Positions 1 through 6,349 of a DNA stretch of 6,679 bases are shown piece after piece (the stretch's first letter is position 1; the number at the start of each line of letters is the position of its first letter). The translations under genes were made by a program, and so were the position numbers. Origin of the DNA: Halobacteriaceae archaeon Tc-Br11_E2g27 (GTDB taxonomy: Archaea; Halobacteriota; Halobacteria; Halobacteriales; Haloarculaceae); the NCBI GenBank assembly GCA_001564135.1, contig LKNH01000145.1:1-6679 (forward strand). Reading direction: 5' to 3'. Under the pieces are notes generated by a model. It saw only the letters and a list, made by a program, of their open reading frames with translations. It was not told the DNA's origin and ran no database searches.

Positions 1-24
1 AGCCACAGGGAAGGGGGACTGGCA

Positions 25-1848
25 ATGACCGGACAGCGATCCACAACTGGCTCGAGTGATGCTGATTTCGAGCAGGCGGCCATTCTCCCGTTGCTCTCGG
101 GAGAGGGAAATCAGCGCCTCATAGTCGAATGGATCGAATCCCACGATCGCTATACACTGGTCGACCCTAACGAGTCAGTCGAGACCGCAGTATTTGACAT
201 CTGTCTCCTCGATGGAGAGACGATACGGAAACACGCCGAGACACTTCGAGCCAGGAAGCGCGAGGCGAAACCGGTCTTGTTGCCGTGTCTTTTGCTCGTG
301 CCGGAGGCAGACCTTTCGCTCATCGAAACTGACCGGGGAGAGATTGCAGACAGCGTCGTGTTCGAGACTGCCGACGAGGTGGTCTCGATGCCGATCAAAA
401 AGGCCGAGTTGGAGTGGCGGACAGAAGCGTTACTCCGGTTACGGTCACAGTCTCTGAACCTCGACAGGCAACGCCGCGAACTACGCCTGTTCAAACAGGC
501 GGCAGAAGCCGCCGGGCACGCGGTCTACATCGTGGACTCGGATGGAAAAATCGAGTTCGTCAATCCCGCTTTCGAGGACATTACAGGGTACGAAGCGATG
601 GAAATAATCGGTGAAAACCCTCAAATTCTCAGCTCCGGAGAGATGGCAGATACGTATTACAACCGGTTGTGGGAGACAGTCTCCGGCGGCGAGGTCTGGG
701 AGGAAGAAATTGTCAATCGGCGTAAAGACGGCGAGATATACCATGCGAACCAGACGATCGCGCCCGTAACCGACGAGACCGGGGGGCCAGTGAAGTACGT
801 AGCCATCCAGTCGGATATCACCCAACGCATCGAAGCGAAACAACGACTCGAGATGTTCAGGGATATCGTCGAACGCCTTGAAGATCCGATCATGTTACAG
901 GATCCCGAGGGACGGTTCCGTCTCGTCAACGAGGCGCTTACGGAGTACGCGGAGATGTCTCGCGAGGAACTGCTCGGAAAAACGGAGTTTGCGTTCATGG
1001 ACGAGGACGCCGCGACCCGTATCGAGGCTCGTAAAAAGCAGGTCCTCGAGAAGGAGCAACCGGTCCGGTATACGATCTCACCGACATTTCCCACAGAAGA
1101 TGACGAAGTATTTTCGACGATCAGATACCCTTACTACGAAGCAGATGGAACTCTGAAAGGAACGATTGCGATCTGTCGCGTGGTGACCGATCTCAAATCC
1201 CGGGAGCGCCAGTTAGACGTCTTGGACCGTGTCCTTCGCCACAACCTCCGTAACGATATGACCACAGTCGGGATGTTTGCCGAGAAATTGCGGGAAGAGA
1301 TATCCAACGAACTGGTTGCAGATGTCGAACGAATTCAGAAGACTGCCCGAAACGTAGACCGGATGGTGGAAAAACAGCGAAAGATTACGAAGTTCTTGAC
1401 AGACTCCCCTGACGAGCGGACGATCGATCTCTGTAAAACGGTGAACGCGATCGTTGAACGACAGCAGGATCGATATCCAGATGCCGAAATTCGAGTACAG
1501 ACGCCCGGTTCGTGCACTGTTAAGACAACCCCAGATCTCGATCGAGCCCTCTCAGAACTCGTCGAGAATGCCGTGGAACATTCTGATCAGGAGACGCCAA
1601 CCGCAGAGGTTCGAGTATGGGATAACGTTGATAGTCCGACGATCACAGTTGCCGACGACGGGCCAGGAATATCCGAGATGGACCAACAAATACTGCTCGG
1701 GGAGCAAGAAACCGATCAACTCTATCACGGGAGCGGACTTGGTCTCTGGCTCGTGTACTTGATCGTCAAGCAGATCGGTGGGAGGATCACTGTCGCTGAC
1801 AACGAACCCTGCGGGAGTATCGTTACACTCCGGCTATTTGACCAGTAA
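25..1848 (+). CDS. Haloarchaeal sensor histidine kinase (pseudo-receiver, PAS-PAS, HisKA-like, HATPase_c)
   Basis: This 607-residue protein is a cytosolic two-component sensor kinase; I see no membrane segment or signal peptide. Residues about 15-140 look like a degenerate receiver: VFDICLLD places an Asp at 58 where the phospho-acceptor would sit, but the usual N-terminal acidic pair is absent. Residues about 155-275 form a PAS domain (NPAFEDITGY core, PAC-like end at AIQSDIT) and about 281-395 a second PAS. The phospho-acceptor is His406 in LRHNLRNDM, the form common in haloarchaea. The ATP-binding domain has the N box (ELVENAVEH, Asn515), G1 (DDGPG, 544-548) and G2 (GSGLGLW, 569-575), so it looks catalytically intact. 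There is no output domain, and no partner regulator is visible. The signal is unknown. An AGGGGG run at 11-16 precedes the ATG at 25 and could serve as a ribosome site. The frame stays open to the window edge, so an upstream start is possible. GATC density is far higher than in the rest of the window. Confidence 0.93.
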   Translation: MTGQRSTTGSSDADFEQAAILPLLSGEGNQRLIVEWIESHDRYTLVDPNESVETAVFDICLLDGETIRKHAETLRARKREAKPVLLPCLLLVPEADLSLIETDRGEIADSVVFETADEVVSMPIKKAELEWRTEALLRLRSQSLNLDRQRRELRLFKQAAEAAGHAVYIVDSDGKIEFVNPAFEDITGYEAMEIIGENPQILSSGEMADTYYNRLWETVSGGEVWEEEIVNRRKDGEIYHANQTIAPVTDETGGPVKYVAIQSDITQRIEAKQRLEMFRDIVERLEDPIMLQDPEGRFRLVNEALTEYAEMSREELLGKTEFAFMDEDAATRIEARKKQVLEKEQPVRYTISPTFPTEDDEVFSTIRYPYYEADGTLKGTIAICRVVTDLKSRERQLDVLDRVLRHNLRNDMTTVGMFAEKLREEISNELVADVERIQKTARNVDRMVEKQRKITKFLTDSPDERTIDLCKTVNAIVERQQDRYPDAEIRVQTPGSCTVKTTPDLDRALSELVENAVEHSDQETPTAEVRVWDNVDSPTITVADDGPGISEMDQQILLGEQETDQLYHGSGLGLWLVYLIVKQIGGRITVADNEPCGSIVTLRLFDQ

Positions 1849-1870
1849 ACTACCCCACCCTGCTTCGCTC

Positions 1871-1899
1871 ACCGCATACGCGGTTCTCTCGAACCGTGT
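1871..1899. repeat. Overlapping inverted repeats (alternative hairpins) after the kinase gene
   Basis: Starting 22 bases after the kinase stop there are two overlapping palindromes. ACCGC (1871-1875) pairs with GCGGT (1880-1884) around ATAC. ACGCGGTTC (1878-1886) pairs with GAACCGTGT (1891-1899) around TCTC, with one G-T wobble. They share bases 1878-1884, so only one can form at a time, and the second is the more stable. The surrounding segment is also bracketed by CCACCC (1855-1860) and GGGTGG (1933-1938). It may be a 3'-end structure of the kinase mRNA or the relic of a mobile-element end. No T-run follows, so a standard archaeal terminator is not evident. Confidence 0.55.
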
Positions 1900-1950
1900 C
1901 GTACAGCGGCCGGCGATAAGATGGGCCGGATTGGGTGGCTCCGTTCTCGA

Positions 1951-1958
1951 TTATAAAA
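1951..1958 (+). promoter_or_regulatory. Candidate distal TATA box for the cupin gene
   Basis: TTATAAAA is a good match to the archaeal TATA element and is the most AT-rich octamer in this spacer. It lies about 65 bases before the cupin ATG. Transcription would be expected to begin near 1980-1985, giving a leader of roughly 35-40 bases. No clear purine-rich BRE precedes it. It competes with the proximal element at 1984-1996; the sequence does not decide which is used. Confidence 0.45.
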
Positions 1959-1983
1959 CCCCGCAACAGCAGCTAGTCCGTGG

Positions 1984-1996
1984 AGAAACGCTTAAC
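1984..1996 (+). promoter_or_regulatory. Candidate proximal BRE/TATA element for leaderless cupin transcript
   Basis: The stretch AGAAACGCTTAAC resembles many haloarchaeal BRE-TATA regions, with a purine-rich part followed by a CTTAA core. The core lies about 26 bases before the ATG at 2020. That is the spacing expected if transcription starts at or next to the start codon, producing a leaderless mRNA. The absence of a Shine-Dalgarno sequence before the ATG fits this. Confidence 0.5.
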
Positions 1997-2019
1997 CATG
2001 GTGGCTACTGGCTTGTTGT

Positions 2020-2361
2020 ATGGAACGCTACCCACCATCGGATGAGGATGTTGTCGAACCAGTCAACGGAGTCAGCATCACACCGCTTGTCTCCGGCGAA
2101 CAACTGAGTACGCAGGTATTCGAAATCGAACCCGGTGCCGTTGTCCCCGAACATGACCATCATCACGAACAGGCAGGCGTCGTCTATGACGGTGAACTGA
2201 CATTCTTCGTCGATGGCGAAGCACTGACCATTCACGCTGGTGAGAGCTTTTTTATCCCAAGTGACGAGCCTCACGCCGCAGAAAATACCGGTGATACCAC
2301 TGTTAGAGGCGTCGACGTGTTTTCCCCACCACGCTCATCAGAGTACTGGCAGGACCGGTAA
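2020..2361 (+). CDS. Single-domain cupin protein
   Basis: This small acidic protein of 113 residues is one complete cupin beta-barrel. Cupin motif 1 is seen as G39, then H45-x-H47 with H48, H49, E50 and Q51, leading to G58. Motif 2 is G74 followed by IPSDEPH, with H85 and N89. The His cluster is a plausible metal-binding site, probably H45, H47, E50 or Q51, and H85. Stand-alone cupins of this size range from sugar isomerases to dioxygenases and ligand-binding regulators, so the substrate cannot be named. The start is the ATG at 2020, supported by a TATA-like element at the leaderless distance. It follows the kinase on the same strand but across a 171-base spacer with its own promoter candidates, so it is probably transcribed separately. 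Its stop is 13 bases from that of the convergent small ORF. Confidence 0.88.
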   Translation: MERYPPSDEDVVEPVNGVSITPLVSGEQLSTQVFEIEPGAVVPEHDHHHEQAGVVYDGELTFFVDGEALTIHAGESFFIPSDEPHAAENTGDTTVRGVDVFSPPRSSEYWQDR

Positions 2362-2374
2362 CCAGAGATTCCGT

Positions 2375-2557
2375 TCAGGAACTCGCTTCCCCCTCGTCCG
2401 TTGCTTTCCAACTGCGAATCATCTCGGCTTTGCTCCCTATCACCATCCCGAGAAGGAACGACAGGAACGATGGGACGGCGACCCACAGGAGGTTCGGGTG
2501 TTCTGCTCCAAGATGAAACACTGTATCGAGCAACACGCGTTCTTCGGGAGAGGTCAA
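2375..2557 (-). CDS. Small hypothetical single-pass membrane protein
   Basis: I do not recognise a family. The 60-residue product has an acidic N-terminal stretch, one hydrophobic segment at about 23-41 (LLWVAVPSFLSFLLGMVIG), then K43, R48 and K51 and an acidic Ser-rich tail. The positive charges after the helix suggest a cytoplasmic C-terminus. Its composition is that of a real small membrane protein, unlike the Ser/Arg/Cys-rich frames opposite. Its stop lies 13 bases from the cupin stop in a tail-to-tail arrangement, and it fills an otherwise empty 290-base gap. The weak point is the start: the first possible codon is TTG at 2557, or a GTG seven codons later. The frame is open upstream only to a stop at 2582-2584, with no ATG or recognisable ribosome site. 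It could also be a relic. Confidence 0.5.
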   Translation of the reverse strand: MTSPEERVLLDTVFHLGAEHPNLLWVAVPSFLSFLLGMVIGSKAEMIRSWKATDEGEASS

Positions 2558-2651
2558 AGAAAGGATGCTGCTATCGGCAATCTATGTGCCATGAGGGAGG
2601 GAAGCAGGCAGTCCGGAACACTCTCGGTGATGGACAACTCAGTTGACAGCA

Positions 2652-3710
2652 ATGGTAACGGAATCTGACCTTGTCGACCGCGAGAACCTCCGTGCGTTTC
2701 TCGCCGATGAGTTGGGGGAAACAGATGAGTTCAGCATCGAACGCCACGACCAGGGATTTTCAAACGAGACACTCTTTGTTACGTGGGGTGACAACGAACT
2801 GGTCATCCGGAGGCCGCCACCGGGAGACACCGCTGACACGGCTCATGATGTCCTCCGTGAATATGAGGTCGTTGACGCCCTGCAGGAGACGGATGTTCCT
2901 GTTCCGACGACAGTTGCTGCGACTGAGGACGCCGATATCATCGGCTGCCCGTTCTACGTGATGGAAAAACTGTCCGGGGATGTCATTCGATTTTCGGAAC
3001 CTGACCGGTTTGACTCGCCCGAACACCGCCAGCGCATCAGTGAGGAAACGGTCGATACGCTTGCTGCAATCCATACGGTGGATTACGAAGCCGTTGGACT
3101 CGGCGAGTTCGGCAATCCAGAGGGTTACACCGCACGGCAGGTTGAGCGCTGGGGAAAACAGTTCGACTGGGCCTTTGATGAGACGACCGAGAAACGCGAG
3201 GTTCCGGAGATTGCGGAAATGGGCGAGTGGCTTGAAGCGAACGTGCCAGACGAACCGGCACACACGCTCGTTCACGGCGACTATAAACTCGACAACGTCA
3301 TGTTTGGGCCAGGAACCCCGCCCGAACTGACCGGCGTCCTTGACTGGGAGATGAGCACGCTCGGGGACCCGCTCTGTGACCTCGGCTGGCTGTTGTTTTT
3401 CTGGTTCGAAGACAGATCCCAGGTTCCACCAATCATGCAGTCGATGGGGCCGGTCTTCCTCACGAACGACGGATATGCCTCGCGTGCTGAGCTCGTCGAG
3501 CGATATGAGGACCAGACCGGCGTCCCGGTTCAGAACATCAAATTCTATCGGGTCCTTGCTGTCTACAAGATGGCGGCACTCGGGGAGATGTTCTTTGCCC
3601 GGTATCTGATGGGTCACAGCGACAACTCGTTCTATGCGATGATGGAAGAAGGCGTCCCGATGCTTGCCGAACAGGGCGTCGAAATTATCGAGGGGGAACG
3701 CCCGCTATAA
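2652..3710 (+). CDS. ACAD10/ACAD11-type phosphotransferase (APH-fold kinase)
   Basis: This 352-residue protein is a stand-alone APH-like kinase of the type fused to acyl-CoA dehydrogenases in ACAD10/11. The N-lobe shows the family pattern: FSNETLF nucleotide loop (about 37-43), LVIRRPPPG strand, then a REYEVVDAL helix and PFYVMEKLSG hinge region. The catalytic loop is HGDYKLDN (208-215, base D210, N215) and the metal-binding Asp is D231 in LDWE, followed by GDPLCDLGW (238-246). All key residues are present, so it should be active. In animals these domains have been reported to phosphorylate 4-hydroxyacyl-CoAs; whether this protein does so is inference. I prefer the ATG at 2652; a TTG nine bases upstream is the alternative. 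No clear TATA box lies at the leaderless distance. The ComB-like gene follows after 23 bp on the same strand, suggesting an operon. Antibiotic resistance is an unlikely role despite the fold name. Confidence 0.88.
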   Translation: MVTESDLVDRENLRAFLADELGETDEFSIERHDQGFSNETLFVTWGDNELVIRRPPPGDTADTAHDVLREYEVVDALQETDVPVPTTVAATEDADIIGCPFYVMEKLSGDVIRFSEPDRFDSPEHRQRISEETVDTLAAIHTVDYEAVGLGEFGNPEGYTARQVERWGKQFDWAFDETTEKREVPEIAEMGEWLEANVPDEPAHTLVHGDYKLDNVMFGPGTPPELTGVLDWEMSTLGDPLCDLGWLLFFWFEDRSQVPPIMQSMGPVFLTNDGYASRAELVERYEDQTGVPVQNIKFYRVLAVYKMAALGEMFFARYLMGHSDNSFYAMMEEGVPMLAEQGVEIIEGERPL

Positions 3711-3733
3711 CTGGTGTCTTTGCGTACGCTACT

Positions 3734-4408
3734 ATGACGACGATACATACACTCGATTGTCTGGAAGCACTTCCCTCGCCAGCCCCAGATGGCGATATCG
3801 TCATCGTTGATGTCATCATGGCCTCAACAGCCATCGTTTCGCTGTTCGAACAGGGCGTAACGAGTGTCACGCCGTTTGCGGAGATCGACGCTGCCCGCTC
3901 CTTTGCAGCGGAACACGACAACACTGTTCTCGTGGGCGAAGATGGTGGCGCACCTATCGACGGGTTCGACTACGTTCCACTTCCCGGGACGTTTATCGAC
4001 GCTGACCTTGCCAATAGGCCGGTTGCACTGCGTAGTTCGAACGGGACCCGTGGTATCATCCGAAGCGGTGTCAGCGATAACCTCTTCATTGGAACGACAG
4101 TCAACGCAGGGGCTGTCGCATCAATGCTTGACTCGCGAAATAACGATATCTGGCTGGTCGGCGCGGGACGACAGGGTTCACCAGTCGCGGAAGATTCCGC
4201 TGGCGTCCGACTTATCGAAGGACACCTCCGAGACGATTTGACTGCTACCGAGCAGGCGGAACTCAAAGACCAGATTCGGGACTCTCTCACTGCAGAGTGG
4301 CTTCAGAGCATCGGTCTCGAGGATGATCTTGAAGCGCTCCTCGAATTCGATACATCCGATTTCGTTCCCATCCTCCGGGATGGGACGCTGTATCCTGAGC
4401 GAGTGTAG
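3734..4408 (+). CDS. comB: ComB-family protein (2-phosphosulfolactate phosphatase-like)
   Basis: The 224-residue product matches the ComB fold in length and motif order. DVIMAST (26-32) stands for the usual DVxRATT, VGEDGGAPIDGFD (67-79) for the GERgG...GFd motif, SSNGTR (101-106) for the TTNGTR motif, FIGTTVNAGAVA (118-129) for the Asn strand, and GAGRQGS...ED (143-154) for the AGxxGxxxxED motif. Characterised ComB is a Mg-dependent acid phosphatase that removes phosphate from 2-phosphosulfolactate in coenzyme M synthesis. Here the Arg of motif 1 is Met29 and the GNSP element is replaced by VPLP (81-84), so the substrate may differ. Haloarchaea are not known to need coenzyme M, which adds to that doubt. 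It begins 23 bp after the kinase stop and has no ribosome site, so it is probably the second gene of that transcript. It ends 15 bp from the convergent HAD gene. Confidence 0.82.
   Translation: MTTIHTLDCLEALPSPAPDGDIVIVDVIMASTAIVSLFEQGVTSVTPFAEIDAARSFAAEHDNTVLVGEDGGAPIDGFDYVPLPGTFIDADLANRPVALRSSNGTRGIIRSGVSDNLFIGTTVNAGAVASMLDSRNNDIWLVGAGRQGSPVAEDSAGVRLIEGHLRDDLTATEQAELKDQIRDSLTAEWLQSIGLEDDLEALLEFDTSDFVPILRDGTLYPERV
4366..4385 (+). repeat. Perfect hairpin with cUCCGg loop in the comB-like 3' end
   Basis: TCCCATCC (4366-4373) pairs perfectly with GGATGGGA (4378-4385) around a TCCG loop. On the comB-like mRNA this gives an 8-bp stem capped by a UNCG-class tetraloop closed by C-G, one of the most stable known. 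It lies within the codons for about FVPILRDGT, ending 23 bases before the end of the stop codon. No T-run follows. It may slow 3' decay or aid termination between the convergent genes, or it may be chance. Confidence 0.5.
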
Positions 4409-4423
4409 GGGCAGGTTTCAGGG

Positions 4424-5095
4424 CTACTGTTTCCACGGTGGCGACAGCAACTCCGCAAGCGACCCGATGGTGTACGTGGCTGGGGAATCAGTGCTGTGGT
4501 CTGCAGTGAGCCAGACCGAATCGAGGCCAGCGTTGTGTGCGCCATGAATGTCCGTGTCTGCCGAGTCGCCGATATGAACTGCTGATTCTGGGCGTACCGC
4601 AAGTGCAGCCAGCGCCCGCTCGAACGGTTCCGGAGCGGGCTTGGTTGGTGTCTCGTAGCCGGCAAACACGACTGTGTCAATCCAGCGGTCGAGTCCTGTT
4701 GCTTCGATTTTCGTCTGCTGGGAATCGGGTGAGCCGTTCGTCACAATCCCGAGCGTATACTGTTCGTAAAAATTGTCAAGGACCGACTCGGCCTGCGGGA
4801 GCAATTCGACATTCGTCTGGTCCCGTTCCTCGCTGAACGCTGCAGCAACCTCCTGCCCGAGTTGTCTTTCATAGCCACGCTCGACAGCAAGACTCTCAAA
4901 GCAGGCAGACCGGAGTTCGTCGATTGAGTTAGTTTGCTCGGCGAATTCATCGAATCGGTCGTAGTAGGATTCGACAGGGAACAGCGGTTCAACACCGACT
5001 GAATCGAACGCAACCGACAAAATCTCGCCGGGCGAGCGCTGGTACCGGACAAGTGTGTCATCGAGGTCAAACAGGACCGTCTCAACCGTGGTCAT
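4424..5095 (-). CDS. HAD-superfamily hydrolase (subfamily IA phosphatase-like)
   Basis: This 223-residue protein carries all four HAD motifs. Motif I is FDLDDT with nucleophile D10 and general acid D12; motif II is VTNG (Thr119 in IVTNGS); motif III is the Lys of TKPAPEPF (K152); motif IV is GDSADTD (176-182, D177 and D180 or D182 as Mg ligands). Residues about 16-95 form the helical C1 cap typical of subfamily IA. It should act as a Mg-dependent phosphatase or similar hydrolase on a small phosphorylated metabolite. The cap sequence does not tell me which; housecleaning nucleotidase or phosphoglycolate-type activity are options. The ATG at 5095 follows the PAN stop by 11 bp on the same strand with no promoter space, so it is probably co-transcribed with pan. 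Translation must begin without a visible Shine-Dalgarno sequence. Confidence 0.92.
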   Translation of the reverse strand: MTTVETVLFDLDDTLVRYQRSPGEILSVAFDSVGVEPLFPVESYYDRFDEFAEQTNSIDELRSACFESLAVERGYERQLGQEVAAAFSEERDQTNVELLPQAESVLDNFYEQYTLGIVTNGSPDSQQTKIEATGLDRWIDTVVFAGYETPTKPAPEPFERALAALAVRPESAVHIGDSADTDIHGAHNAGLDSVWLTADHSTDSPATYTIGSLAELLSPPWKQ

Positions 5096-5106
5096 AGAAA
5101 CAGTTG

Positions 5107-6324
5107 CTATGCAAACGCAATCGGGGTTCCGGTCGAGTCCTCAGCGTCTGCAATCTTTTCGAGTGCGTCGGTGAAATCAGCCATCGTCACCGTCGTTCGC
5201 TCGTTACGAATGGCGAACATTCCGGCTTCCGTTGCGAGTGACGCCAGTTCCGCACCAGTGAAGCCGTCTGTTTCCGAAGCGAGTCGGTCGAGGTCAACAT
5301 CGCCAAGACTCATTTCTTCAGTGTGGATTTCGAGAATCCGTTTTCGTCCGTCCCAGTCAGGCGCTGGCACTTCGATAAGGCGGTCGAATCGACCGGGGCG
5401 GAGAATGGCGCTGTCGAGCATATCGAAGCGATTCGTCGCGGCAATGAGTCTGACGTTACCACGCTCTTCGAACCCGTCCATCTCCGAGAGGAGTTGCATC
5501 ATCGTCCGCTGCACCTCTGCGTCGCCGGAGGTCTTCGATTCCGTCCGTTTGGAAGCGATAGCGTCGATTTCGTCGATAAAGATAATTGCTGGCTCGTGTT
5601 CGCTTGCCAACTCGAAGAGGTCTCGAACCAGTCGTGCGCCTTCGCCGATGAACTTCTGGACGAGTTCCGAACCGGCCATCCGGATGAACGTCGCGTCGGT
5701 CTGGTTGGCGACTGCTTTCGCGAGCATCGTCTTTCCGGTTCCCGGTGGCCCGTGTAACAGGACACCTGCCGGCGGTTCGATGCCGACCGCTTCGAACTGT
5801 TCGCTATTGATGAGCGGTTCCTCGACGGCTTCACGAACTTCACGAATCTGTTCCGAAAGGCCGCCAATATCCTCGTATGTGACATCAGGGCGTGCGTTCA
5901 CCTGCATCGCCTGTGCACGAGCATCGGTTTCGGCTTCAAGAATGGTCTGGATGCCGAAGGAATCATCAATCGCCACCCGGTCGCCGGCATCGAGGTTCTG
6001 TTCGATTGCCTGGGATGCCTCGGTCAGCACTTCCTGGTTGTTTCCGTGCTGTTTGATAACGACACCGTCATCGAGAATCTCCTCTGCGGTTGCGAGATAG
6101 AGCGAGGATGATTTCAGCGTCTGATTCTCTCGCTGGAGTTTGTCAACCTGTTCTGTGAGTTCCTCGCGGTGGTTCTGGGCATTCGTTAGTTGTTCAGAAA
6201 GCGTTTCGTTTACCTGGTGTACATCTGCAAAGTGTTCTTTCAGCGCTGCCAGGCGCTCGTCCAGCGGCATCTCGGGGTCAAGCTCTAGGCGCGGACGCTT
6301 CGGAAGTGACGGACTACGAGACAT
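5107..6324 (-). CDS. pan: Proteasome-activating nucleotidase (PAN), AAA+ ATPase
   Basis: The 405-residue product has the full PAN layout. An N-terminal coiled coil spans about 21-75, an OB-fold domain about 76-135, and the AAA+ domain about 145-395. Walker A is GPPGTGKT (192-199), Walker B IIFIDEID (247-254, D251 and E252), sensor 1 is N298, and Arg fingers are R309 and R312 in LRPGRFDR. The pore loop is KFIG (224-227) with aromatic F225 that grips substrates. PAN forms a cytosolic hexamer that unfolds proteins and feeds them into the 20S proteasome. Docking uses a C-terminal hydrophobic-Tyr-any motif; here the last residues are IAFA, so Phe replaces Tyr. Haloarchaea often have two PAN paralogues, and I cannot say which one this is. 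The ATG at 6324 is supported by a TATA-like element about 30 bases upstream. The HAD gene follows closely. Confidence 0.97.
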   Translation of the reverse strand: MSRSPSLPKRPRLELDPEMPLDERLAALKEHFADVHQVNETLSEQLTNAQNHREELTEQVDKLQRENQTLKSSSLYLATAEEILDDGVVIKQHGNNQEVLTEASQAIEQNLDAGDRVAIDDSFGIQTILEAETDARAQAMQVNARPDVTYEDIGGLSEQIREVREAVEEPLINSEQFEAVGIEPPAGVLLHGPPGTGKTMLAKAVANQTDATFIRMAGSELVQKFIGEGARLVRDLFELASEHEPAIIFIDEIDAIASKRTESKTSGDAEVQRTMMQLLSEMDGFEERGNVRLIAATNRFDMLDSAILRPGRFDRLIEVPAPDWDGRKRILEIHTEEMSLGDVDLDRLASETDGFTGAELASLATEAGMFAIRNERTTVTMADFTDALEKIADAEDSTGTPIAFA

Positions 6325-6349
6325 CTGATATCGTAACCTTGTCCCGCGT

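Noticed and set aside
1778..2107. A 109-codon plus-strand frame bridging the kinase end, the spacer and the cupin start
   Set aside because: It overlaps two well-supported genes in another frame and has non-acidic, low-information composition.
2005..2274. An 89-codon minus-strand frame over the cupin
   Set aside because: It is antisense to the cupin motifs and rich in Cys and Trp, unlike haloarchaeal proteins.
2626..2631. GGTGAT as a Shine-Dalgarno sequence for the kinase at 2652
   Set aside because: The spacing is about 20 bases to the ATG and 11 to the alternative TTG, too far for a normal interaction.
2401..2646. An 81-codon plus-strand frame opposite the small membrane ORF
   Set aside because: Its Ser/Arg/Cys-rich product looks like a shadow; the minus-strand frame has a coherent membrane-protein composition.
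2760..3617. A 285-codon open frame on the minus strand
   Set aside because: It is antisense to the intact APH-fold kinase; the long frame follows from the codon bias of GC-rich haloarchaeal genes.
5171..6100. A 309-codon open frame on the plus strand
   Set aside because: It is antisense to pan, with a Ser/Arg-rich composition lacking any domain; the minus-strand frame has all PAN motifs.
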